Below, piece by piece: positions 1-6,240 of a DNA stretch of 6,895 bases. The notes under the pieces were generated by a model that did not search any database, was not told the origin of the DNA, and saw only the letters and a list, made by a program, of their open reading frames with translations. The position numbers and the translations under genes are program-made. Within the stretch, counting starts at the first letter, position 1; every line of letters begins with the position of its first letter. The DNA is from Candidatus Jacksonbacteria bacterium (GTDB taxonomy: Bacteria; Patescibacteriota; Patescibacteriia; UBA9629; GWA2-43-13). Location of the stretch: the NCBI GenBank assembly GCA_018698735.1, contig JABIPD010000109.1, positions 1 through 6,895 on the forward strand, read 5' to 3'.

Positions 1-33
1 CTACACACACATTACTCTCATCTTATTCTAATG

Positions 34-1506
34 TCAAGAAACATCTAACAGCGTTTTTTTATTATCGAGTGTCATTACAAATCCAGCAAAAAACACTATC
101 ATCCCAATCCCTAGGGGATGGTTAAGATATGGAGTAAAAAAATGGGTAATAAACAATGCTACCAGCCCAAACCACCAACCTATTCTGTACGCATTTCCAG
201 TAGACCATTTCCATCCATGCCACAACACCTGTCCGTAAAAAAACAACATTAACAATAATCCAGCAAATCCCATTTTTAATACAATATCTAGATACCCCCA
301 CTCAAACGAATAGGTTGTGTATTCTTCTATCCCCTGTTCTATAAGCCGAGGGTCAGAGGATTTATAGATAATTTCTTTTCCAAAGCCATATCCCACAAGC
401 GGGGATTTTTTTATTTCAGCTGTCATAGCTGGCCATAAATCCCATCTACTTCTAAGTGCCGGCTCTTCTGTATTAAAACTCGAACGCACGCCTAGTATTC
501 CTAATACATCAAGCCCCAAAGTTGTTATCATCGCTAGTATTATCAACCCAACAAACACAGAAGCTAAACCTCGTTTTGCAAGCCTGCTTATTTTTTGGCC
601 AGAATCTTTGGAAACAAATACCCAAATAACAAATAATACGCCAGCTCCAATTATTCCAACAGCAAAAGAACGAGAAAGACTTGTAATTAACACCGCCCAC
701 ACAAGAGCTAAAAACCAAAACCAATTCCGTGTCCAATATTTTTTTAATGCCATTGCCAGAGAAATAAATAATGCAGGCAACAACAAAATCTGGCTTTGAA
801 TAAAGACTCTATAAAACGAAGTCCCGCCAAGTCTGCCAACCTCTCCTATCCTAAAATCTCTAAACCAGCTATACATTTGTTCTGTATATCCTTCAAGGTG
901 AGTAAATACTGCAAGGATCACCAGCGTCAAAAAAATAACCACAACTATCGCCTGAGTAGAAAAATAGTATAATAGCTCCTCTTTTTTCACATTATCGATA
1001 GGCTCATTCTCTAGAGACCAAAGAATAGGCAGCAATAAAAGATAAAACCAATATGCATTTGAATCGTGATACAACACAGACAACGGAACTCCATTTACAA
1101 CAGCAACAACTGCTCCAATAACCAGAGACAACAACAACGCAGCAATTCCCCATTTTAATGGCGAAGTTTTTAAAGCTGTAGGAATAAGATTCTTTTTCTT
1201 AATTCCCTTTATTAACCAAATAATTAAAATAAGTAGCCATATTACTTTCCTAGCGCCCAGAAAAACGCCACCAACAGAAACGGCAAACAATCCTCCGGCT
1301 AAAGATCCTAAAATAAGTTCTGCGGCAATAACTAGCAATCCGTACCATAGATTCTTCCAGCTAAGCCAGATGGTGCCACCAATAAGTACCGCAAGTGCAA
1401 TCCAATGCAACCATTCGTTATAATACGCAGCAAAAGACAAGGCATAGAGAAATGCTCCAAGCGTCAAAACTACCAAAATGCTATATCGGCTAATTATTTT
1501 TTCCAT
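34..1506 (-). CDS. Wzy_C / O-antigen ligase-family polytopic membrane protein (polysaccharide polymerase or ligase)
   Basis: A 490-residue, very hydrophobic protein with about 10-12 predicted membrane helices spread along its length (for example about residues 9-27, 34-48, 120-140, 183-203, 237-254, 263-276, 281-298, 315-333, 408-427 and 465-480). The layout resembles the Wzy_C family: a loop rich in arginine (R216, R219, R225, R233), the short SLSRS motif (276-280), the segment LRSRWDLW (351-358), then SPLVGYGFG (368-376) and a GFAG turn (413-416) opening a late helix. Family members join or polymerise lipid-linked glycans on the outer face of the cytoplasmic membrane. The His of the WaaL motif H[NSQ]-x9-GxxG is Glu402 here, so polymerase fits better than a classical LPS ligase. 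The ATG lies inside the end of the upstream glycosyltransferase gene (17-bp overlap), suggesting translational coupling; no clear Shine-Dalgarno precedes it. Family assignment is good, exact reaction unknown. Confidence 0.85.
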   Translation of the reverse strand: MEKIISRYSILVVLTLGAFLYALSFAAYYNEWLHWIALAVLIGGTIWLSWKNLWYGLLVIAAELILGSLAGGLFAVSVGGVFLGARKVIWLLILIIWLIKGIKKKNLIPTALKTSPLKWGIAALLLSLVIGAVVAVVNGVPLSVLYHDSNAYWFYLLLLPILWSLENEPIDNVKKEELLYYFSTQAIVVVIFLTLVILAVFTHLEGYTEQMYSWFRDFRIGEVGRLGGTSFYRVFIQSQILLLPALFISLAMALKKYWTRNWFWFLALVWAVLITSLSRSFAVGIIGAGVLFVIWVFVSKDSGQKISRLAKRGLASVFVGLIILAMITTLGLDVLGILGVRSSFNTEEPALRSRWDLWPAMTAEIKKSPLVGYGFGKEIIYKSSDPRLIEQGIEEYTTYSFEWGYLDIVLKMGFAGLLLMLFFYGQVLWHGWKWSTGNAYRIGWWFGLVALFITHFFTPYLNHPLGIGMIVFFAGFVMTLDNKKTLLDVS

Positions 1507-2350
1507 GTATCAGTTGAAGAAACCATGCCTCGAATAAACTTATTGGAGAAAACAACAGATGAAGAATACCTCCCCAGAACGGCAAAAACTTCTTTATATA
1601 TCTTCGCTGGCTCTTTAAAAACCATTTTTGTTTTTTTAATCCTCTTACACCATCAAAACTTTGGCCGCCATGATGAACAACAGTCATGGTTGGCGAAAAC
1701 AATACTTTAAAACCTTTCTCTTTTGCACGCTTGCAAAAATCCACCTCTTCGAACCATATAAAATATTTTTCATCAAATCCATTCAACAAATCCCATACCG
1801 AACGAGGAACCAACATAAATGCGCCCATCACTTGGTCTACCTCTTGCTCTTTGCCGTAATCTATATGTGCACCCCAATATTTTTTAAGGCATGTTATATT
1901 TTTAAAAATATGATGAAGCTTAAGTTGAATTATAAGCTGATCACATACCTTAGGAAATGCTCGAACAGACGCTTGGACAGTTTTGTCGGTGTTTAATAAT
2001 CGACACCCAATTACTCCTACTTTCTTATCTTTCTCAAATCGGTTTAAAAGAGAGGCTAGTTTGTTATCACAAAATTCTGTATCTGGATTTAAAATAAGAA
2101 TATTTTCGGCCTTTGCTTTAACAACACCTAAATTATTTGCTTTTGCAAATCCTAAATTTTTATTCTGAATAAACAACCGAGCCTTAGGAAACTCCTTCGA
2201 AACCATCTCGCCGGTCCCATCATTCGAGGCATTATCTACTACGATTACTTCGTAGTCATCTCCTGGATAATATAAAAAAAACGATTGTAAACATTTCTTT
2301 AAATGCTCTTTTACATTCCACGACACTATAACGACCGAAACTTTGGGCAT
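1490..2350 (-). CDS. Family 2 glycosyltransferase, rhamnosyltransferase (WbbL)-like
   Basis: A 286-residue GT-A fold enzyme expected at the cytoplasmic face of the membrane, transferring a sugar from a nucleotide donor to a lipid-linked glycan. The N-terminus shows the GT2 nucleotide-binding pattern: VSVVIVSWN (4-12), VVDNASNDGT (37-46), NLGFAKANN (65-73) and LNPDTE (87-92), which stands where the metal-binding DxD motif is expected. The central part has VMGAFMLVPR (174-183) and the acceptor/catalytic region FIWFEEVDFC (197-206), followed by HHGGQS (226-231). These match the WbbL-like rhamnosyltransferase subgroup, though donor sugar cannot be proven from motifs. The C-terminal 45 residues are basic then hydrophobic (about 258-280), probably a membrane-associating segment. 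The ATG at 2350 lies 20 bases from the end of the repeat element and has only AT-rich sequence before it. The TAG stop overlaps the next gene. Confidence 0.92.
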   Translation of the reverse strand: MPKVSVVIVSWNVKEHLKKCLQSFFLYYPGDDYEVIVVDNASNDGTGEMVSKEFPKARLFIQNKNLGFAKANNLGVVKAKAENILILNPDTEFCDNKLASLLNRFEKDKKVGVIGCRLLNTDKTVQASVRAFPKVCDQLIIQLKLHHIFKNITCLKKYWGAHIDYGKEQEVDQVMGAFMLVPRSVWDLLNGFDEKYFIWFEEVDFCKRAKEKGFKVLFSPTMTVVHHGGQSFDGVRGLKKQKWFLKSQRRYIKKFLPFWGGILHLLFSPISLFEAWFLQLIHGKNN

Positions 2351-2397
2351 ACTATTAATTTTTTACTTCAAACCACCCCTTCCGCCAGCTGGCGGAT

Positions 2398-2422
2398 CCC
2401 CTCCTTCATGCAAAAGGAGGGG
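2398..2422. repeat. Hairpin, 9-bp perfect stem with 7-base loop
   Basis: CCCCTCCTT (2398-2406) pairs perfectly with AAGGAGGGG (2414-2422) around the loop CATGCAA. It lies within the left arm of the larger element, so this arm can pair either locally or with 2551-2568 at the far end. There is no T-run after the stem on either strand, so it is not a typical intrinsic terminator. Confidence 0.75.
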
Positions 2423-2534
2423 ATAGATCTCACTTGCTCGAAAAAACGAGATTACCTTACTTTTTCTTCCTTACCAAGGACAGATCTTGCTTGCTTAGAA
2501 AAATGATCTTGCCTTGTCCCCTTCCTTCGCTAAT
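2421..2534. repeat. Two diverged tandem copies of a ~57-base unit in the element core
   Basis: Bases 2421-2456 and 2478-2513 align without gaps, matching at 26 of 36 positions by hand count. Both begin GGA-AGATCT with one base varying and end in a CC that is followed by CTT. The offset of 57 bases and looser similarity in the tails (pyrimidine-rich, both with CTTCCTT) suggest the unit is the whole 57-59 bases. Both copies can fold weakly, with 5-bp stems 2427-2431/2448-2452 and 2482-2486/2505-2509. Differences are mostly transitions, as expected from an old duplication. Confidence 0.6.
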
Positions 2535-2547
2535 CACTCAGGACAAG
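2513..2547. repeat. Inverted repeat CTTGTCC/GGACAAG
   Basis: CTTGTCC (2513-2519) is the exact reverse complement of GGACAAG (2541-2547), leaving 21 bases between them that include CTTCGCTAATCACTCAGG. It is a smaller dyad nested near the right arm of the 2371-2595 element and adds to its layered palindromic structure. Its function is unknown. Confidence 0.5.
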
Positions 2548-2600
2548 CTATTTTGCATGAAGGAGGGGTGGCGCCCTAAAGGCGGCGGGGTGGTTATATT

Positions 2601-3185
2601 TTATCTTTTTCCTATAGCAACAAAATAGGTTTCAAAACTTTCTTTGCGAGACGCTTTGGGTTTAAATAACTCCACTCTCTGGAATTTTTTATGCAAATCT
2701 TTCCGAAGCATTTGTATTTCTGGGCTTTCAAAAACTTTCGCCACCACACTTCCGCTTTTTTCCAACATTTCATCTGCAATGCCAAAAGCCATTTCAACAA
2801 GCTCTAAAGAGCGGGCCTGATCTGCAAGTTTCATACCACTCGTCTTTGGTGACATATCACTTACAATGGCATTATACGGCGCGTACTCCATTAATGCTTT
2901 CTGAATATCAAAATCAGTAACATCGCCAACAATTTCTATTGCCTGTTTATTGTTTAAAGATTCTATAGGCTGTAAATCAACACCAACTACCTTTCCTTTG
3001 TTGCCAACATACTCCAAAGCAACCTGCATCCACCCACCTGGAGCGGCACCAAGATCTAACACCCTGTCCCCCTCTTTTAGTATTTCGTATTTTTCTTGAA
3101 TAAGCTGCAACTTAAAAGCAGACCTGGCTCGATAGCCCTGCTTTTTTGCTTTATAAAAATAATTATCTTTTGGAGTAAAGCTCAT
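2601..3185 (-). CDS. rlmE: 23S rRNA (uridine-2'-O-)-methyltransferase RlmE (FtsJ/RrmJ)
   Basis: A 194-residue class I SAM-dependent methyltransferase of the RrmJ/FtsJ family. In Escherichia coli RlmE (about 209 residues) methylates the 2'-OH of U2552 in the A-loop of 23S rRNA late in 50S assembly. The SAM-binding motif VLDLGAAPGGW is at 42-52, with the acidic ribose contact region VVGVDL at 66-71. The catalytic K-D-K-E tetrad is intact: K25 in RSAFKL, D110 in VSDMSP, K150 in VAKVF and E185 in FETYFVA. The N-terminal segment YKAKKQGYRARSAFKL is basic, as expected for rRNA contact. The protein spans the family's full length from the ATG at 3185; no Shine-Dalgarno is visible before it. It sits between polysaccharide genes with no functional tie to them, separated from the next gene by the repeat element and divergent from the membrane-protein gene behind it. 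Confidence 0.96.
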   Translation of the reverse strand: MSFTPKDNYFYKAKKQGYRARSAFKLQLIQEKYEILKEGDRVLDLGAAPGGWMQVALEYVGNKGKVVGVDLQPIESLNNKQAIEIVGDVTDFDIQKALMEYAPYNAIVSDMSPKTSGMKLADQARSLELVEMAFGIADEMLEKSGSVVAKVFESPEIQMLRKDLHKKFQRVELFKPKASRKESFETYFVAIGKR

Positions 3186-3266
3186 ATATATTTGACAGAG
3201 AAGCTAATATATCTTAGCGTATGTAGTAATAAATATCGACCCACCTAGCTGCGAGAGGAAAACGAA
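3186..3266. promoter_or_regulatory. Divergent intergenic region with a possible promoter
   Basis: This 81-base gap separates two divergent starts, so it should carry promoter activity in both directions. On the plus strand TTGACA (3192-3197) is a perfect -35 box, but the hexamer 17 bases on (TAGCGT, 3215-3220) is a poor -10. On the minus strand a TCGATA/TAAGAT pair with 17-base spacing (TAAGAT read from 3216-3211) matches the consensus at four of six positions in each box. Both assignments are weak; the layout is the stronger evidence. Confidence 0.35.
3254..3258 (+). promoter_or_regulatory. Shine-Dalgarno-like site AGAGG for the plus-strand membrane-protein gene
   Basis: AGAGG (3254-3258) followed by AA lies 8 bases before the ATG at 3267, a normal spacing. 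It supports this start over the internal ATGs. No comparable site precedes any of the minus-strand starts in the window. Confidence 0.55.
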
Positions 3267-3971
3267 ATGACGCCAGCGAAAAAGCGATTCGCTTTTGTCT
3301 GCACGGTCCAATTGCTTCTCGTTTCTTGCGGAGCGGCGGTGCTCTATCTCCTACAGCGGATTGTACCTTACGAATTTTACCGTGTTGTGGTAATAAGGAG
3401 AACATTCATCTGCTCCAGGAACATGGACTGGATGCTCTACCTTGGACATGTAGGTGCCATACTTTTCCTGTGGCACATTGTTATACCAATCTTCCAGCGA
3501 AAAGAGCAAGAACTCGCTGACAACAGACTCTTTACTCGAACAGTTCAGCCTGTAACAATCGGCACTACTTCAACCTACAAGTGCTTACTAGTGGCCTACG
3601 TTACTGGCTGGGTGAGACTAGGCCATGCAATCATCGTCCCGCCTTCTACAGAAGCCATGCGATCAGCAGCAAAGAAAGTAATGAGCAGCCCTGGAATACT
3701 GGAGTTATCTATCCTCCAGCAAGGACTTTTCTGGGGAACACTCATTTCTGCAATCAGCTTCGCCACAAGAAAGCGAGCGGGCATGAAACTAGCCCTTTTG
3801 GACCTTGCTACTTTCGTTGGCGCTATCATGCTGGTACAGCTGCCCCTAGCTATGGCGACCGGCATGGGAAGATTGATCATCTGGGACATGCCCTTGCTGT
3901 TCCTAATCTCCTTCCAACTCGTTTCAATTTGGCTTGACTCCGACAGCAAAAGCCACAACTCAGCTCCTTAA
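3267..3971 (+). CDS. Unrecognised six-helix membrane protein
   Basis: A 234-residue protein I cannot assign to a family. The hydrophobic profile supports a genuine gene: helices near residues 8-29, 56-76, 104-124, 145-166, 173-198 and 202-223. A basic N-terminus (KKR at 5-7) precedes the first, and a hydrophilic tail of about 11 residues ends the protein. The loop 77-103 is charged then Thr-rich; the loop 125-144 holds PPSTEAMRSAAKK. Cysteines are C12, C21, C49 and C106. The start is backed by AGAGG 8 bases upstream. It is the only plus-strand gene here, divergent from rlmE and convergent with a glycosyltransferase, sharing TTAA for both stops. GC is about 50% over 3301-3900 by hand count (297/600), against 44% and 33% in two 300-base samples of the neighbouring gene, which suggests separate ancestry or recent arrival. 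A role in polysaccharide export is possible by location only. Confidence 0.72.
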   Translation: MTPAKKRFAFVCTVQLLLVSCGAAVLYLLQRIVPYEFYRVVVIRRTFICSRNMDWMLYLGHVGAILFLWHIVIPIFQRKEQELADNRLFTRTVQPVTIGTTSTYKCLLVAYVTGWVRLGHAIIVPPSTEAMRSAAKKVMSSPGILELSILQQGLFWGTLISAISFATRKRAGMKLALLDLATFVGAIMLVQLPLAMATGMGRLIIWDMPLLFLISFQLVSIWLDSDSKSHNSAP

Positions 3972-5092
3972 TCGTTCGACGGTTCTGGAGCTTTCGTCTT
4001 TATACGTTCTTGCATTGTTTTATACCGCTCATCCCAGCTGTCATACGCCATATCTGGAGCCACAGAGGTATCTCCATATTTCTCTATTGTCTGCTTTAAC
4101 AGCTGCAAAAACTGCTCATTAGTTGTTGCAACAACCAAAAATGGCAAAGAGGAAATCCCTTCACTATGGGTAGACACCACCGGCAAACCTGCTGCTAAAT
4201 ATTCATAGGCCTTCATTGGATTCATCGATTGTGTGAATGCGTCTTTCTTATGTGGAATAATCCCAACCCAGCTCTCGCCCAATAACTGTGGCAGTGTAGT
4301 ATGCGACACCATTCCAACCAGCGTTATATTCGACAACTTCTCTAAAACCGAAACATCTATCCCTCTCCACACGGGACCCACTATCTTAAATTGCAGAACC
4401 GGCATTTCTTTTGCGCAATATTCAACTAAATCAATATCGAACCTCTCTTGAATAACACCAGTGTATACCACTTGCGGAGTTTGCGATTTTTTTACATCTC
4501 GTCCTTTCGAGAAAGCCTCAACATCAACACCATTAGGAATCCAATAGCAATCTATATTTTCTAAAAATTTCTCTTGTAGTTTTTCTGATACCGTAAAAAT
4601 AGTATCAGCAGTCTTCATAATTTTTTTATATTTTTGATTCAAGAGTTCTTTATATTTCGAATAAACAGGATGCTTACTCCAATCATCAACAGCATCAAAA
4701 ACAACATGCTCCTTACCCTGTTTTTTAATAGGCACAAATGGATTCCATGACCAAATTTCGCTTACCTTTTTTTGCAAGATCGACTGCGGAATAAAAACTC
4801 TCTTCACATGCGACACAGAAGAAACAAGCACGACTTTTTTATCTATCTGCCATACGCCCCAAGTATTCTTCTTCACCACTTGTGTATATTTTTTACTGTA
4901 TACCCCCCACATTAACATGTTCTTCAACATTCTTCGGAGCGACGGAGCTGGGGGGTCTACTACAATAATCCGGTCTATAGAGGGATCGTTTCTTAGCTGC
5001 TGCAAAATAAACCAATTCCTATTTCTGCGCCCTTGCTCCCATTCCCACCAAGAGGACATTGGATATACTAAAATTGTTTTGTTGTTTTTCAT
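3968..5092 (-). CDS. GT-B glycosyltransferase, group 1 / TuaH-like
   Basis: A 374-residue glycosyltransferase with the two-domain GT-B plan. The N-terminal domain contains YPMSSWWEWEQGRRNR (10-25), where GT-B acceptor-side loops usually lie, and FDAVDDWSKHP (132-142), a DDW-type motif I associate with TuaH-like teichuronic-acid glycosyltransferases. The linker region carries IPNGVD (185-190), typical of group 1 enzymes. The C-terminal nucleotide-sugar domain has VVYTGV (208-213), KIVGP (236-240), a GMVSH turn (260-264) and the donor-binding stretch around MNPMKAYEYLAAGLPVVS (290-307). Its ATG overlaps the preceding gene's TGA as ATGA (5089-5092), so it is probably co-translated with the upstream GT4 and flippase. 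The TAA stop (3968-3970) overlaps the stop of the convergent membrane-protein gene. Donor and acceptor are not predictable from these motifs. Confidence 0.88.
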   Translation of the reverse strand: MKNNKTILVYPMSSWWEWEQGRRNRNWFILQQLRNDPSIDRIIVVDPPAPSLRRMLKNMLMWGVYSKKYTQVVKKNTWGVWQIDKKVVLVSSVSHVKRVFIPQSILQKKVSEIWSWNPFVPIKKQGKEHVVFDAVDDWSKHPVYSKYKELLNQKYKKIMKTADTIFTVSEKLQEKFLENIDCYWIPNGVDVEAFSKGRDVKKSQTPQVVYTGVIQERFDIDLVEYCAKEMPVLQFKIVGPVWRGIDVSVLEKLSNITLVGMVSHTTLPQLLGESWVGIIPHKKDAFTQSMNPMKAYEYLAAGLPVVSTHSEGISSLPFLVVATTNEQFLQLLKQTIEKYGDTSVAPDMAYDSWDERYKTMQERIKTKAPEPSND

Positions 5093-6240
5093 ACTTCAAA
5101 TTCATTCAAAACTTCGAGTAATCTCTCTGCTTGATGGCGCCACTGAAATCGTTGTAACACACGCAACCGCCCTTGTCTGCCAAGTCTGTCTCGTAATTCT
5201 TTACTTCTTAACAAAGAAACCGTTGCTTGTGCAACCTCCCAGGCACTCTTTGGGTCTACTAAAATACCGGTTTCCTGGTCTATCACCGCCTCGACTGCCC
5301 CGCCACTTGCGCCAGCGACCACTGGTTTACTAAATAAATTTGCTTCTAAAAATACAACCCCAAACCCCTCTATATCGTCTTTCACCTCTCTTACTGGCAA
5401 CACAAAAACCTCGCATGATTGATAATATTCGTGCAATTTTGAAAGCTCTACTGCTCCCAGAAAACTAATTCTTCCAGCATCCACCAAATTTCTTTCTGCA
5501 TTTAATTCTCTGTCAAAAAAAGTTGTCCTTTGGGCAAGTCGTGTAAGATATTCTCTATCCTCACCATCTCCTACAATTGCGTAATGAACATCTGGGAATT
5601 TTTCTAAAATATGTGGCAAAGATTTTATTACCGTATCTATTCCTTTTCTTCTTACCAATCTCGCAACCGAAAGTATCATTCGTGTATCTCTAAATGGCAG
5701 CATGGTCGTTTCTGCTATTGGTTCTGGGCATGGTGGGATTATTATTGTTTTTAAAGATGGAATCTTGTACGCGTCTCTTACAATGCGTAATGTTGATTCA
5801 GAATTTACAACAACCAATGTTGCTCGTGAAAGAATCTTTCTTGATATAAACCGCTTACGCCAGTTTTTTTGTGATTGCAAAACGTCCATCCCATGGCAAA
5901 AAATAATATACCGCTGGCGAGTAAACAAGGAAATAATATAGACAACAGTCCCAATTGGAAGTAATTGCCCGATAGCTAAAAACTTAGAGGGAAATTTTTT
6001 TCGAGCTCTTAAAACATGCCAAAAAGCACTGCGCCATTTTAGTGGTCCCCATGAAGAGAGCAGTGGCTTTCTATGTACCGTAATATCGCTTTCTGTGTCT
6101 GTATAAAAAGAAGCGCCTTGACGGGTGGTCAAAACAGCAATTTCTTTTGCTCCAAGCTCTTTAGCTAGGCCCGAATAATAACTCGCCACTCCCCCTAAAT
6201 GAGGTGGATAATCGAGCGTTACGAGCAATAAAGATTTCAT
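5089..6240 (-). CDS. GT4-family glycosyltransferase (PimB-like)
   Basis: A 383-residue retaining GT-B glycosyltransferase of the GT4 type, cytoplasmic or membrane-peripheral. The N-terminal acceptor domain begins LLLVTLDYPPHLGGV (4-18) with the usual glycine-rich turn, and HGMD is at 116-119. The C-terminal donor domain shows ILSVARLVRRKGID (189-202), the phosphate-contacting R/K motif; AIVGDGEDR (221-229); FLGAV (260-264); and the E-x7-E motif as E291 and E299 in EGFGVVFLE. Residues 236-255, rich in charged residues, lengthen the stretch between the GDGEDR helix and FLGAV beyond what I expect in the family. The gene is joined to the flippase upstream and the glycosyltransferase downstream by four-base ATGA overlaps, marking one operon. 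The start at 6240 gives a normal N-terminus directly before the first beta strand. Confidence 0.93.
   Translation of the reverse strand: MKSLLLVTLDYPPHLGGVASYYSGLAKELGAKEIAVLTTRQGASFYTDTESDITVHRKPLLSSWGPLKWRSAFWHVLRARKKFPSKFLAIGQLLPIGTVVYIISLFTRQRYIIFCHGMDVLQSQKNWRKRFISRKILSRATLVVVNSESTLRIVRDAYKIPSLKTIIIPPCPEPIAETTMLPFRDTRMILSVARLVRRKGIDTVIKSLPHILEKFPDVHYAIVGDGEDREYLTRLAQRTTFFDRELNAERNLVDAGRISFLGAVELSKLHEYYQSCEVFVLPVREVKDDIEGFGVVFLEANLFSKPVVAGASGGAVEAVIDQETGILVDPKSAWEVAQATVSLLRSKELRDRLGRQGRLRVLQRFQWRHQAERLLEVLNEFEV

Larger units (their letters stand above)
2371..2595. repeat. Composite inverted-repeat intergenic element (MITE-like), 225 bp
   Basis: The outer ends are mirror images. AACCACCCC at 2371-2379 is the reverse complement of 2587-2595, and CCCCTCCTTCATGCAAAA at 2398-2415 is the exact reverse complement of 2551-2568. 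An 18-base segment separates the two blocks on each side (2380-2397 and 2569-2586); the two segments differ from each other but both have internal dyad symmetry. The left inner block also forms its own hairpin: a 9-bp stem CCCCTCCTT/AAGGAGGGG (2398-2406 with 2414-2422) and a 7-base loop. The middle contains two diverged copies of a roughly 57-base unit. The element almost fills the gap between GT2 and rlmE. It encodes no credible protein and shows no obvious target-site duplication. It looks like a non-autonomous palindromic repeat of the kind scattered through some bacterial genomes; its family is not identified here. Confidence 0.8.

Noticed and set aside
1..33. Possible small gene or terminator after the Wzy_C-family gene
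   Set aside because: The only minus-strand ATG frames stop at once (TAG at 1-3), and no hairpin is visible. Too little sequence to say more.
2421..2513. Two similar 36-base stretches with 21 bases between them, resembling a minimal CRISPR array
   Set aside because: Only two copies with 10 mismatches, a spacer too short, similarity continuing into the supposed spacer, and placement inside an inverted-repeat element. No cas genes are present.
2303..2628. Plus-strand open frames of 64-67 codons across the repeat element
   Set aside because: They run through palindromic repeat sequence and the end of GT2 or rlmE, with no start signal and no protein-like pattern.
3267..3341. Lipoprotein-type signal (LVSC at residues 18-21) in the plus-strand protein
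   Set aside because: The hydrophobic stretch continues past the cysteine to residue 29, and several more helices follow, so a membrane helix is the simpler reading.
3596..3958. A 120-codon minus-strand frame opposite the orphan membrane-protein gene
   Set aside because: The plus strand has the coherent helix pattern, the full-length frame and the ribosome-binding-like site. The minus frame looks like its shadow.
3962..3992. Possible bidirectional terminator: AGCTCC/GGAGCT around CGTTCGACG at the convergent stops
   Set aside because: The stem is 6 bp with a mismatched interior and no proper T-run follows on either strand, so it is too weak to call.
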